Positions 52,836 to 61,639 of a DNA stretch of 64,000 bases are shown piece after piece; position 1 is the stretch's first letter, and each line of letters starts with the position of its first letter. Origin of the DNA: CAWINX01 sp963702055. GTDB lineage: Bacteria; Actinomycetota; Thermoleophilia; Solirubrobacterales; 70-9. Both the position numbers and the translations under genes were made by a program. Below the pieces are notes generated by a model, which ran no database searches, was not told the DNA's origin, and was given only the letters and a program-made list of their open reading frames with translations. The stretch spans positions 2,356,001 to 2,420,000 of the forward strand of contig OY969702.1 of the NCBI GenBank assembly GCA_963702055.1, given 5' to 3'.

Positions 52836-53960
52836 ATGGCCAGGGCGACGGTGAGGCGGCGGCGCGCCACGATTGCGACGCTTGCCGGCTTCGCTGCCGG
52901 CTCGTTTGCGCTCGGCGTCGCGCTCGGCGACGGGTCCTCGCCGGGAGCCGGCGTTGCGAGCACGCTGCCGGTCTCTCAACTCGCCGGCCAGCGGATCATC
53001 GCCGGCTTCGGGGGGACGACGGTACCCGCCCCGCTCGCGAGGTCGATCCGCGAAGGCAAGGTCGCCGGGGTGATTCTGTTCACCATGAACCTGCCCAACC
53101 GCTCCGCCGGGCGGCGCCTGGTCGCCCGTCTGCAGTCGATTCACCGCCCGCCGGGCCTCCGAGACCCGCTGCTGATCATGGTCGACCAGGAGGGCGGGCT
53201 GGTGAAGCGAATCGGCGGCGCGCCGGTCGTTTCCGCGAAGGGGATGGGGGGGCGCGGCGCCGCATTCAGTCGCGCGCAGGGCCGGCTCACCGCCCGCAAC
53301 CTGCGCGACATGGGATTCAACGTCGATCTGGCGCCGGTGCTCGACGTCGCTCGACCGGGGGGGACGATCGCCTCCACCGATCGCGGCTTCGGCCGCACCC
53401 CGGGGCGGGTCGCCGCCACCGCGATCCCCTTCGCCGCGGCCCTTCAGCAGGGCGGCGTGGCGGCCACCGGCAAGCACTTCCCGGGGCTCGGCGCGGCGCG
53501 CGCCAACACCGACGTCGCGGTCGAGCGGATCGGCCTGTCGAGACGGGTGCTGCGCGGCGTCGACGAGGCGCCGTACCGTTCCTTCGTCGGCAGCGGCGGC
53601 GAGATGGTGATGCTCAGCAGCGCCATCTATCCGGCCTTCTCCAGGCAGCCTGCGGTATTCACGCGCTCGATCGCGACCGGAGAGCTGCGCGACCGGCTCG
53701 GCTTCCGGGGCGTCTCGATCACCGATGCGCTGGGGAGCGTCGCGGCAAGGGCCGTCGGCGGTCCCGCCAAGGTCGGGCTTGCCGCCGCCCACGCCGGAGT
53801 CGACCTGTTGCTGTTCCTCGACTACCACGGGGCCGAGAAGGCTCGGCGGGCGCTCGTCCGCGGGCTCCGCGCCAGGAGGTTGAGCCGAGTGGCGTTCGAG
53901 GGCTCGGCGCAGCGGGTGCTCGACCTGCGGGAGGCCCTGGCACACTCCGCCGCCGGCTGA
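52836..53960 (+). CDS. Glycoside hydrolase family 3, beta-N-acetylhexosaminidase-like
   Basis: 374 residues. N-terminal signal or anchor: ARATVRRRRATIATLAGFAA then GSFALGVALG. The GH3 barrel has LLIMVDQEGGLVKRI, MGFNVDLAPVLDVARPGGTI, and the NagZ-type catalytic loop ATGKHFPGLGAARANTD. The nucleophile Asp is in VSITDALGSVAARAVGG. The single-domain size fits NagZ-like enzymes that release GlcNAc from cell-wall fragments. Confidence 0.88.
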   Translation: MARATVRRRRATIATLAGFAAGSFALGVALGDGSSPGAGVASTLPVSQLAGQRIIAGFGGTTVPAPLARSIREGKVAGVILFTMNLPNRSAGRRLVARLQSIHRPPGLRDPLLIMVDQEGGLVKRIGGAPVVSAKGMGGRGAAFSRAQGRLTARNLRDMGFNVDLAPVLDVARPGGTIASTDRGFGRTPGRVAATAIPFAAALQQGGVAATGKHFPGLGAARANTDVAVERIGLSRRVLRGVDEAPYRSFVGSGGEMVMLSSAIYPAFSRQPAVFTRSIATGELRDRLGFRGVSITDALGSVAARAVGGPAKVGLAAAHAGVDLLLFLDYHGAEKARRALVRGLRARRLSRVAFEGSAQRVLDLREALAHSAAG

Positions 53961-53970
53961 GCCACGGCCC

Positions 53971-55473
53971 TCAGCTCGGGTCGGAGACCTTCGGGTTGTT
54001 CCCGCGAGGCGATTCCTCCCGCACGGCTTTCGGGTCGAACACCCGGATCGTGTCGCGCCCGGCGTCCTTTGCCGCGTACATCGCCGCGTCGGCCTTGGAG
54101 AGCACGGCCTCGGAGCTGATCCGCGGTTCGGCGCCAAACATCGCGATCCCGATGCTGACGGTGATCCGCGCCCTCTCGCCCCCCTGCGGCACGTGCTCGC
54201 GGACTGCGTTCGCGATCGCCTCGGAGACGCTGCGCGCCTCGCTCTCGTCGCAGCGCGGCAGGACGATCGCAAACTCGTCGCCTCCCAGCCGTGCGAGCAC
54301 GTCGGTCTCGCGGGTCCGCTTTCGCAGCACTCCGGCGATCTCCTCGATGACGTGATCGCCGGCCTGGTGGCCGAGTGTGTCGTTGACCTCCTTGAAATTG
54401 TCGAGATCGACCATCAGCAGCGCGGCGGGCGTGCGGTCGCGGCGGCAGCGCGCCATCTCGGTATGCAGGTCCTCCTCGAAGCGGCGCCGGTTCTTGAGGC
54501 CGGTCAGCGAGTCCTGCTCAGCCTGGCTCTGCAGCTCCCGCATCCGCTCGTTGCGGCCCCAGACCAGGATCAGCGCCCCGAGCAGCGTGGCCAGCGAGAT
54601 CCCTACCCCCGCCATCAGAATCGGCAGGCTGACGCTGGGCCCGCTGGGGTCGTGGACGACCAGCAGCCAGGTGCTGTCGGCCACCTTGATCGGCGCCGAA
54701 GCCGTGTCGGAGAGGGTGCCCGACGCCCCGAACAACCGTCGATTGCCCTGTCGAAGTTGCACGACGACATCCCTTGGCACGGCCGATATCGCAACCCTTG
54801 CGAGGTCATCGACCCGGAACCCCCCGGCGGCGTAGCCGATCAGGGCGCTGCGCCTCTCCACCACGGTCGCGGTCGGCGCGCCGTCGCGATAGACGGGGCG
54901 GTAGACGGTCAGCCCGATTCCCCCGGCGGGCAGGCGCATGACCGAGGTTGCCGCCGCGGTGCCGCTGTCGCGGGCGTGGCGGAGGAAGGGCGCGCGCTGG
55001 GGATCGACGCCCAGGTCGTAGCCGAGTGGAGGCGGGATGCCCCGGTCGTCGACCGCGTAGGTGAGCGGGAAGTAGACGGGACGAACTCCGGCCCGGCGCA
55101 GGAGTCCGCCCGGCCCCCGCTCGATGATCTGGAAGCCGTGGGCGCTCTCGTATGCGCCGCGCGCAGATTGCGGCACCCGCTGGACGAAACCGGTCCCGCT
55201 GAGGGCGCCGCGGCTCAGCAGCGGCCTGGTGACGACATCGAACTTGTGTTTGTTGAAATTGCCCTCTGCCTGGTAGAAGGCAGCGGCCGTCGCGAGCTGA
55301 CCGACCGAGAGTGCCGCCAGCGCCTGCGCCTGGCGGGCCGAGCGCTGCGCCTCGTCCCGCTGGGTGCGCTCGAAGTTGGCGCGGTCGCGCGAATGGACGA
55401 TCAGTGCACCGATAACCGAGGCGACTGCGATCGCCGCCACTGCTACCAGGCCTATTCGGAATCCGGGCCGCAT
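53971..55473 (-). CDS. CHASE-type sensor diguanylate cyclase
   Basis: 500 residues from ATG 55473 (an upstream ATG at 55500 adds 9). Two membrane helices (LVAVAAIAVASVIGALIV near the start, ILMAGVGISLATLLGALILV near residue 305) bracket an extracellular CHASE-like sensor. The GGDEF domain follows: DSLTGLKNRRRFEEDL, DLDNFKEVNDTLGHQAGD, active site LARLGGDEFAIVL. The inhibitory RxxD site RETD lies five residues before GGDEF, so feedback inhibition by c-di-GMP is expected. Confidence 0.92.
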   Translation of the reverse strand: MRPGFRIGLVAVAAIAVASVIGALIVHSRDRANFERTQRDEAQRSARQAQALAALSVGQLATAAAFYQAEGNFNKHKFDVVTRPLLSRGALSGTGFVQRVPQSARGAYESAHGFQIIERGPGGLLRRAGVRPVYFPLTYAVDDRGIPPPLGYDLGVDPQRAPFLRHARDSGTAAATSVMRLPAGGIGLTVYRPVYRDGAPTATVVERRSALIGYAAGGFRVDDLARVAISAVPRDVVVQLRQGNRRLFGASGTLSDTASAPIKVADSTWLLVVHDPSGPSVSLPILMAGVGISLATLLGALILVWGRNERMRELQSQAEQDSLTGLKNRRRFEEDLHTEMARCRRDRTPAALLMVDLDNFKEVNDTLGHQAGDHVIEEIAGVLRKRTRETDVLARLGGDEFAIVLPRCDESEARSVSEAIANAVREHVPQGGERARITVSIGIAMFGAEPRISSEAVLSKADAAMYAAKDAGRDTIRVFDPKAVREESPRGNNPKVSDPS

Positions 55474-55506
55474 CCGCCCATTCTCCGCCAATTTCGGCAC
55501 AGCGCG

Positions 55507-56133
55507 CTACTCGGCGGGGTTATTGGCCAATGACTCCCAGAGATAGAGGGAGGCGAGGCTGCGGTGAGGGCGCCAGGGCTCGCCGATCTCCAGCACCCGC
55601 TCCGGGGCCGGCATCTCGTCGAGCTCGTACTCGATCTGGACGGCTTTGCGGATGCCGAGGTCGCCGCCGGAGAGCACATCGGGGCGCTCGAGGTGGAAGA
55701 GCAGGAACATCTCTGCGGTCCAGCGGCCGAGGCCGCGCACCGCGACGATCTCCTCGATCGCCTCCTCGTCGGCGAGTCGGTCGAGCGCGTCCAGCTCCAG
55801 CTCGCCGCTGAGCACGTGGGAGGCGAGGTCGCGCAGGTACTCGACCTTGCGGCCGGAGAGGCCGGCGCCGCGCAGGTCCTCCTCGCCCGCCTCGAGCAGC
55901 TGCTCGGGTGTCGGGGTGGCGCCGTCGAAGATCTCGAGGACCCGTCCGTAGATCGTCCGCGCCGCCTTGGTCGAGAGCTGCTGGCCGACGATCGCCCGCA
56001 ACAGGGCCCCGTAGGCATCGGTGGGCCGTTCCTCGCTGCGCCGCCGCAGTCGCGTCTCCAGGTCGATCTCGCCGACCCGCTCGATCAACGCCGCCATCAC
56101 CGGATCGGCGCTCGCCAGCGCCTTCGCGCTCAC
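55507..56133 (-). CDS. DNA-3-methyladenine glycosylase, AlkA-like (HhH-GPD)
   Basis: 208 residues. Removes alkylated bases in base excision repair. AIVGQQLSTKAARTIYGRVL is the family start; HhH is VRGLGRWTAEMFLLFHLERP, followed by DVLSGGDLGIRKAV with the catalytic Asp. There is no N-terminal AlkA domain or Fe-S cluster. GGAGGCGACCT precedes the GTG at 56133. Confidence 0.9.
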   Translation of the reverse strand: MSAKALASADPVMAALIERVGEIDLETRLRRRSEERPTDAYGALLRAIVGQQLSTKAARTIYGRVLEIFDGATPTPEQLLEAGEEDLRGAGLSGRKVEYLRDLASHVLSGELELDALDRLADEEAIEEIVAVRGLGRWTAEMFLLFHLERPDVLSGGDLGIRKAVQIEYELDEMPAPERVLEIGEPWRPHRSLASLYLWESLANNPAE

Positions 56134-56190
56134 AGGTCGCCTCCGGAGCGTTTATTTCCGTCTTGTATCCCTGACATCCTCAGGCAGCCT

Positions 56191-56526
56191 ATGGAGACGG
56201 GCCGTCGAGAGTTGCTTGAGACGCTGGAGGATCACTACCGCAGCAGCGGTTGGCGGGTCAAGCGCGACGACGAAAGGACCCTTTTCGCCGAAGGTCCGGG
56301 AGGAGTGACCTGGATCGGGATGGCGGTGATCCCCGCCGATCTCGAGGAGGAAGGCGCCGAGGATCGATTCAAGGACCTTGCCGAGCGGCGCATGGAGGGC
56401 GGTGGCGAGCTCTGCCCCTTCGAGCTTCTACCCAGCGCCGATTGCAAAGAGGACCTGCAGGACCTGCTGCGGCGCATCGGCATCGCAGATCGCGGCAACG
56501 TCGCGGTCTACTCCTTCGCGGCCTGA
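56191..56526 (+). CDS. Small acidic protein, function unknown
   Basis: 111 residues. It starts RRELLETLEDHYRSSGWRVK and continues to VTWIGMAVIPADLEEEGAED. About 22 percent Asp/Glu. The alternation of helix and strand suggests a single compact domain. No family is recognised. Its last 19 bases overlap the 3' end of the restriction-modification gene on the other strand. Confidence 0.6.
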   Translation: METGRRELLETLEDHYRSSGWRVKRDDERTLFAEGPGGVTWIGMAVIPADLEEEGAEDRFKDLAERRMEGGGELCPFELLPSADCKEDLQDLLRRIGIADRGNVAVYSFAA

Positions 56527-59500
56527 TCCGCGGAGGCTTCCTCCGCGGGTTTCACCCCGCCGATCGATTCGTAGAAGTCCAGAACCGCTTGGCGCGATTC
56601 GCTGATCTCGAACAGGTCGAAGATCTGCTCGTCGATTTCGGCCCGTAGCTTCAAGGTATCGGCATTCGGGTCGGCTTTGAGCTCCTCAACGATTCGTTCG
56701 ACGCGTTTGACGACGGCCGCCTCGATTTTTTTCGAAGGTCGCCGGTAGGGCAGCTTTTCGATGTAGCCGGCGTGTGCGGTAGCAGTTGTATTCACAAGCT
56801 TCTTCATGAAATAGGTTGCAAGTGCGGAGTTCAGGTAGCCAAGTAAAAAATGTTCAGACGTTTCGTCGTCTTCGGCAAAGATTGCGCTTCCCTTGTCGGA
56901 CCAGGCCCAGCCGCCAGGCATCAGGCGAGCAGAGATATGCCCGCTGGAAACGACGGAGTAGGTGAGGGCGGGTCGGAAGAAGAACTCTCGGTTGCGGAAG
57001 TACGTCTTCCTGGCCGTGCCGGCAGGCATCGCTGCTCGCCTTTCGAGCTCCGCCACAGATTCCTCCGACCAGTCGATGGCCACCTGCGGCTCGCGCCAGT
57101 ATTCGCCGAAGCCTTCGCCCTTGGCAAAAGGGACCCAATGGGCTTTGGATAGCGGGACTCCTTGTGTTTGCTGCTCCTCAGAAATCGTCGTGGCGAGATC
57201 TTTTCGCTTCACCACCTTCTCTAAGCCCGAGAAGGGCGAGTCGATGCCCGCGAGAAAGTGTTTGTCGTCGCCTGTCTGGAGGCCCACACGTCCTTTCGCC
57301 ACGTCACGAACTCGCAGTGAATCCTTGGCGGCGATGAACAGCTCCCCGGGCACACCGACGAAGAACGGTGTCTCGGGGAGCGCCTCGTATTCCTCTTGGC
57401 GCAGATCGGTCACCAACTCGGGCGCCGGCTTGGCGAAGTCCGCCGGCTCTCGGATGTAGTCGACGAGGCGCATGGTGTTGCCCCTGCGCGCCGCCTTGTC
57501 GGAGCACTTCTCCAGGGTGGTGACCGCCATGCCCGCGAACTGGAAGCTCACCCCCTCGAAGTGCTTCGTGTCGGTGAGCAGGATCTCGACGATCTTGCAG
57601 CGGTCAAGGATGTAACGGCGCAGCGCGGCGTGGGTGGTCAGGGTGCGAAAGCTGTCGTTGGTGATCAGGCAGAGCCTGCCCCCCTCGCGCAGGCGCTCAA
57701 TCGCGCTGGCGAAGAACATCGCGTAGGTGTCGCTGTCCCCGATTCCTACGCTGCCGGCCTTGATGTCGTTCGCCCGATTCCCGTAGAGGCGGGCGTAGAT
57801 CGACTTCTTGTAATCGGGCTTGCGGGCGCCGTAGGGCGGATTGCCCACCACGGCGTCGAACTCGATCTCGTCGATCGGTTGAAGGTCGTCGACATCGCGA
57901 TCGCTGCTGACCGCCAGTTCGGCTTCCGCCTTCGGGCGTCCCTCGGCTGCAAGCACCTCGAACGAGAACAGCTCGTCCCCCGGTCGCTCCGGTGAGTGAA
58001 GCAGCATGTCGTGGACGTAGAGGTTCGGTTTTGCGCCGCTCGCCCAGTCGTCGAGCAGGAACATGCGGATCGCCGCAAGGGAGGTGGCGAAGGTGTCGAT
58101 GTCACCGCCGTAGATCTGCCGGCCGACGATTTCCCGGTGGGCGTCGGCGGGTTCAACGCCCCTTGCTTCGTGAAGGCCGCGCAGTGCTTCGTAGATCCCC
58201 TCGAGGAAATGTCCCGAGCCCATGCACGGGTCGAGCACGCGCGAGTCGGCGGTCAGGTTGAGCCGCGACACCATGTAGTCGATGTCTCCCTTGGGGGTGT
58301 AGAAGGCGCCCAGCTTCGCCTGCTGTGCCTGCCGCCCGCTCTTGCCGGTGGCGCCGCTGCGTCGCGACGAGAGCAACCCCTGGTAGATGTTGCCGACGTG
58401 CTCGTTCGTCAGCTTCGCGAAGCTCTTGGTCGAGAGGTCGAAGACGAGCTCGGCCACCGTCTCCTTGGTGGGTCGGAAGTAGTCGTACGCATCCTCGCGG
58501 TAGACCAGTGGGAACTCCTCCTGGGCCAGATCGAAGGCAACCCTGATCAACTCGCTCCAGTTGTTCTGGTCGATCACGTGTTCCCTGATCTCACTGGTGA
58601 GTTCCGCTCTCAGGCTGCGGTAGGCGACTTCCTCTTCCGCATCCCATTTCGACGCGGCGGCGTCGCGAATCTTCTTGCGCAGAAGGCCGAGGAACACCGC
58701 GGCTGTCGTCGAGGTTGTGGAGGCGCGGGTTTCGGGCAGGAACTCGCGCAGGATTCGGTAGAAGCCGGGTAGGTTCCTCTCCTCGCAGAGGTTGAGGAAG
58801 AAGACCTTGTTGAGGTAGCTCAGTGCCGCCTGGGTGACCATCTCCTCGACCACCGCTTTTTCGGAGGCCTTCGGCACCTCCGCGAGCTTGCGTTGATAGA
58901 GCTGCTCCATCCGTAGGTGCGCCTCGTCGTGGTCGAGGAGGAACTGGCCAAACTTGCTGACGATGCCCGACGGGCCCTTGGGCCCGACGATGCGGACGGC
59001 CTGGGTGACGTCTTTGCGCAGGTCGTCCTCGATCTGGTCGAGGTGGTGGAGGAGGATCTCAAGCAGGCGATCTGCGTCGACCTCCTCCTGGGCGAACTCG
59101 CCTTTGAGGTGAAACTCGGCGATCCGATCCCAAGTCCAGACTTCGGTGCCGAGCTCCTCGTAGGGCGCTTCGTCGGCGAGCGTGCCGTCGGCCAGCGACT
59201 TAAGCCTCAGGAACACCGTTCGCTCCGGCTTGCCGCAGTAGAGGACAAGGAAGGGCGGTGGGGTCTTGAAGTCCTCGCTGAGCGCGTAGTCGGTCAGCTG
59301 ACGCTTTGCTTTTTCGATTCCCGCCGGCGTGTCCAGGGCGTCGTGGCGCTTCAGCTCGCAGAGGACGACCGGCGAGTTTCCGATCAGGTAGAGGCCGTCG
59401 TGATGACCGCGAGTCTGCCTGGACTTGAGGCGTCGCATTGCGAGCGTGCGCTGCTCTTGAAACCATTCGCCGTCGGCCTGGGTGTTGGTGCGGGGCGGAA

Positions 59501-59612
59501 ACCCGAGCGCGACCATGTCGGGCTCGAATAGCTTGGAGTGGACCTCGGCCTCGGTGTAGCCGGCCTTTTCGGCGTCCGGGACGTCGAAGCTCGGCAGCTT
59601 GCGGAGTGTCAT
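56508..59612 (-). CDS. Solitary type IIG restriction-modification enzyme
   Basis: 1,034 residues from ATG 59612 (GTG 59615 adds one); GGAGGGG is 7 bases upstream. N-terminal nuclease domain: GHHDGLYLIGNSPVVLCELK gives the D...ExK pattern of a PD-(D/E)xK site (near residues 70-90). The adenine N6-methyltransferase domain starts at LGAFYTPKGDIDYMVSRL, with SAM motif DPCMGSGHFLEGIYEALRG (near 470) and catalytic NPPY in DAVVGNPPYGARKP (near 590). The C-terminal third resembles the target-recognition part of Eco57I-like enzymes. One protein would both methylate and cut. Codon use is less GC-biased (for example 56760-56880), pointing to transfer. A PglX-type methylase is less likely because the nuclease motif is present. 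Confidence 0.88.
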   Translation of the reverse strand: MTLRKLPSFDVPDAEKAGYTEAEVHSKLFEPDMVALGFPPRTNTQADGEWFQEQRTLAMRRLKSRQTRGHHDGLYLIGNSPVVLCELKRHDALDTPAGIEKAKRQLTDYALSEDFKTPPPFLVLYCGKPERTVFLRLKSLADGTLADEAPYEELGTEVWTWDRIAEFHLKGEFAQEEVDADRLLEILLHHLDQIEDDLRKDVTQAVRIVGPKGPSGIVSKFGQFLLDHDEAHLRMEQLYQRKLAEVPKASEKAVVEEMVTQAALSYLNKVFFLNLCEERNLPGFYRILREFLPETRASTTSTTAAVFLGLLRKKIRDAAASKWDAEEEVAYRSLRAELTSEIREHVIDQNNWSELIRVAFDLAQEEFPLVYREDAYDYFRPTKETVAELVFDLSTKSFAKLTNEHVGNIYQGLLSSRRSGATGKSGRQAQQAKLGAFYTPKGDIDYMVSRLNLTADSRVLDPCMGSGHFLEGIYEALRGLHEARGVEPADAHREIVGRQIYGGDIDTFATSLAAIRMFLLDDWASGAKPNLYVHDMLLHSPERPGDELFSFEVLAAEGRPKAEAELAVSSDRDVDDLQPIDEIEFDAVVGNPPYGARKPDYKKSIYARLYGNRANDIKAGSVGIGDSDTYAMFFASAIERLREGGRLCLITNDSFRTLTTHAALRRYILDRCKIVEILLTDTKHFEGVSFQFAGMAVTTLEKCSDKAARRGNTMRLVDYIREPADFAKPAPELVTDLRQEEYEALPETPFFVGVPGELFIAAKDSLRVRDVAKGRVGLQTGDDKHFLAGIDSPFSGLEKVVKRKDLATTISEEQQTQGVPLSKAHWVPFAKGEGFGEYWREPQVAIDWSEESVAELERRAAMPAGTARKTYFRNREFFFRPALTYSVVSSGHISARLMPGGWAWSDKGSAIFAEDDETSEHFLLGYLNSALATYFMKKLVNTTATAHAGYIEKLPYRRPSKKIEAAVVKRVERIVEELKADPNADTLKLRAEIDEQIFDLFEISESRQAVLDFYESIGGVKPAEEASADQAAKE

Positions 59613-59723
59613 CACTCATCCCCTCCGATCGTGAGGAGATCTTCGTGCCCTGTCAGCACCTGAATGGAACAAGTTCGTCAACGGCGCCAGAAGACTCTCG
59701 CATGGAGTCGAGATGCGTCGGTC

Positions 59724-60530
59724 TCATCGTCCCTTCCACTCCGGCTTGCGCTTCTCGGCAAAGGCGCGGATGCCCTCGCGCAGGTCCTCCGAGGTGAAGC
59801 AGGACTCGCGCAGGGCGATCAGGCCGCCCTCCTGCTGCTCGGTCAGGGTGGGGCAGGAGTTGAGCAGGTCGATCGCGTGTTTGTTGCCGCGCATCGAGAG
59901 CGGCGCGTTGGCGGCGATCGAGGCGGCCAGCTCGATCGTGGCCTTCTCGAACCGCTCCGCGGCGACGACCTCGTGGACGAGCCCGATCTCCTCAGCCCGT
60001 TCGGCGGTGTAGTTGCGCCCGGTCAGAAACAGCTCCTTGGTCCGCGCCAGCCCGACCGTGTCGAGGAACTTGCGCAGACCGGTGTGGCCGTAGATGAGGC
60101 CGAGTTTGGCCGGCGGCATGCCCAGCTTCGCCCCCGACGCGCAGATCCGCATGTCGCAGGTGAGCGCCAGCTCCAGCCCGCCGCCCAGGCAGTGGCCGTT
60201 GATCGCCGCGACGGTAGGCCAGGGAAAGGCGGCGAGCGCCTCCATCGCCGCGTGGAAGGGATGGGCGACCAGCGCCTCGGCGTCGCGCTCGAAGGTGTCG
60301 GCGGGGATCGAGGCGATGTCGTAGCCGGCCGAGAAGACCGGCGGCGCGCCGGTGATCAGCACGCAGCGGGTCTCGATTCCGCGGTCGAGCCCGGGCAGCG
60401 TCTCGGCGAGGGCGTCGAGGATCTCGTGGTCGAGGGCGTTGCGGCGCTTTGGGTTGGAGATGCGGATCCGGACGACCGCCTCGGCGGGCGAGTCGAGCAG
60501 GAGCTTGCCGCCGGCGAGCTCCTCGGTCAC
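59724..60530 (-). CDS. Enoyl-CoA hydratase/isomerase (crotonase) family
   Basis: 268 residues. Oxyanion-hole segments: GAPPVFSAGYDIASIPADTF and AINGHCLGGGLELALTCDMR. ASGAKLGMPPAKLGLIYGHT lies where the catalytic Glu(s) would be; the second Glu of true hydratases is replaced (GLIYGHTGLRK), so a decarboxylase, isomerase or other crotonase-type reaction is as likely. It starts at GTG 60530 within the stop of the biotin carrier gene (GTGA), so the two are co-translated. Confidence 0.88.
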   Translation of the reverse strand: MTEELAGGKLLLDSPAEAVVRIRISNPKRRNALDHEILDALAETLPGLDRGIETRCVLITGAPPVFSAGYDIASIPADTFERDAEALVAHPFHAAMEALAAFPWPTVAAINGHCLGGGLELALTCDMRICASGAKLGMPPAKLGLIYGHTGLRKFLDTVGLARTKELFLTGRNYTAERAEEIGLVHEVVAAERFEKATIELAASIAANAPLSMRGNKHAIDLLNSCPTLTEQQEGGLIALRESCFTSEDLREGIRAFAEKRKPEWKGR

Positions 60531-60739
60531 TCAAGCACCACGAGGACGTCGCCTTCTTGGACCGCCTGGCCCTCCTCGCAGCGGATCTCCTTGACGGTGC
60601 CGTCGTCCTCGGCCTCGACCGGGATCTCCATCTTCATCGACTCGAGGATGACGACGGTGTCGCCGTCGGAGACCGTGTCCCCGACCCCAACCTCGATTTT
60701 CCACACGTTCCCGGTGATGTGCGCCTCGATGTCTGCCAT
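60527..60739 (-). CDS. Stand-alone biotin/lipoyl carrier protein (BCCP-like)
   Basis: 70 residues from ATG 60739, only a biotinyl domain. The attachment site is ESMKMEIPVEAEDDG; Met-Lys-Met is the biotin form. TATTGT ends 7 bases before the ATG. Such 70-residue carriers serve acyl-CoA carboxylases in actinomycetes. It is fused by overlap to the crotonase gene, which suggests a shared acyl-CoA pathway, and makes use of the biotin made by the bio genes in this window. Confidence 0.92.
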   Translation of the reverse strand: MADIEAHITGNVWKIEVGVGDTVSDGDTVVILESMKMEIPVEAEDDGTVKEIRCEEGQAVQEGDVLVVLE

Positions 60740-60746
60740 GGCGCGG

Positions 60747-60752
60747 ACAATA
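60747..60752 (-). promoter_or_regulatory. -10-like box for the biotin carrier gene
   Basis: TATTGT on the minus strand, 7 bases before the ATG at 60739. Confidence 0.45.
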
Positions 60753-60770
60753 ACCGCGTGGTTGGACCTA

Positions 60771-60935
60771 AGACCCTGCCTCAAGACCCCCGCGCACGCC
60801 TGGCGGCGCCGGACACACTTCGCGGGGCGGCGTCCTCGGTCGGCCAAATGGCGCTGCCATTAGGCCTCCCTGCGTCCTACCCCCGCTCGGTCCGGCACTC
60901 GCCAGTCGCACACGCGGGTCTTAAGGCAGGGTCTA
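60771..60935. repeat. 165-base palindrome between divergent genes
   Basis: Left arm AGACCCTGCCTCAAGACCC onward pairs with right arm ending GGGTCTTAAGGCAGGGTCT. The tip AATGGC-GCT-GCCATT is perfect. GGCGGCGTCCTCGGTCGG and CCTCCCTGCGTCC match the palindrome at 6600-6698. The only plausible ATG of the glycosyltransferase (60848) lies at the tip. Confidence 0.75.
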
Positions 60936-61630
60936 ATTCCGGCGCGGGGGAGAGGCTTGTCGCGATCGTCGCCGCGCGCAACGAGGCCGACCGGATCGCC
61001 GCCACGCTGGTCGCCCTCCGGGCCGCGCTGCCGGAGGCCTCGCTCTGGGTGGCCGACGACGCCTCCACGGACGGGACCGCCGAGGCGGCGATGGCGGCGG
61101 GGGCGCAGGTGGTCAGCCGCGGCCGCCCGCACGGCAAGGGCGCCAACGTCACCGCCGCGGCTGAGGCGGCGCTCAGCGCCGATCCGCCCCCCGACCTCGT
61201 CCTGCTCTGCGACGGCGACCTCGGCGAATCGGCCGGGAGGCTGACGCCGCTGGTGGAGGCGGTGCGGGGTGGCGAGTGCGACCTCGCCGTGGCGGCCTTC
61301 TCGCGGCGGGTGGGCGGCGGCTTCGGCGTGGCGCTGGGCTTCGCCCGCTGGGCGATCCGCCGGCTCTGCGGCGCCGAGACGACGGCGCCGATCTCCGGCC
61401 AGCGGGCGATGCGGGTCGAGGTGCTGCGCGCCGCGCTCCCCTTCGCCGACGGCTACGGGATGGAGATCGGCATGACCGTGGACGCGGTCCGCGCCGGCTA
61501 CCGTCTCGGCGAGTACGAGCTGGACCTCGCCCACCGCGCCACCGGCCGCAGCTTCGCCGGCTTCGTCCACCGCGGCGCCCAGCTGCGCGACTTCGGCCGC
61601 GCCTACCTGGCGCGACGGGCGGCGGAATAG
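60848..61630 (+). CDS. Family 2 glycosyltransferase
   Basis: 260 residues from ATG 60848. The GT-A fold begins near residue 36: LVAIVAARNEADRIAATLVA. DDASTDGT is the nucleotide-sugar motif, and LLCDGDLGE the metal-binding DxD. A short C-terminal region follows without clear membrane helices. The first 30 residues are encoded by the right half of a palindrome and look unlike protein, so an unusual downstream start (none ATG/GTG in frame) or an N-terminal addition from the repeat must be considered. Confidence 0.82.
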   Translation: MALPLGLPASYPRSVRHSPVAHAGLKAGSNSGAGERLVAIVAARNEADRIAATLVALRAALPEASLWVADDASTDGTAEAAMAAGAQVVSRGRPHGKGANVTAAAEAALSADPPPDLVLLCDGDLGESAGRLTPLVEAVRGGECDLAVAAFSRRVGGGFGVALGFARWAIRRLCGAETTAPISGQRAMRVEVLRAALPFADGYGMEIGMTVDAVRAGYRLGEYELDLAHRATGRSFAGFVHRGAQLRDFGRAYLARRAAE

Positions 61631-61639
61631 CCTTTCGGC

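Noticed and set aside
56508..59612. BREX PglX-like methylase as the identity of the large methyltransferase
   Set aside because: PglX lacks the N-terminal D...ExK nuclease domain seen here, and no other BREX genes (pglZ, brxC, brxL) are nearby.
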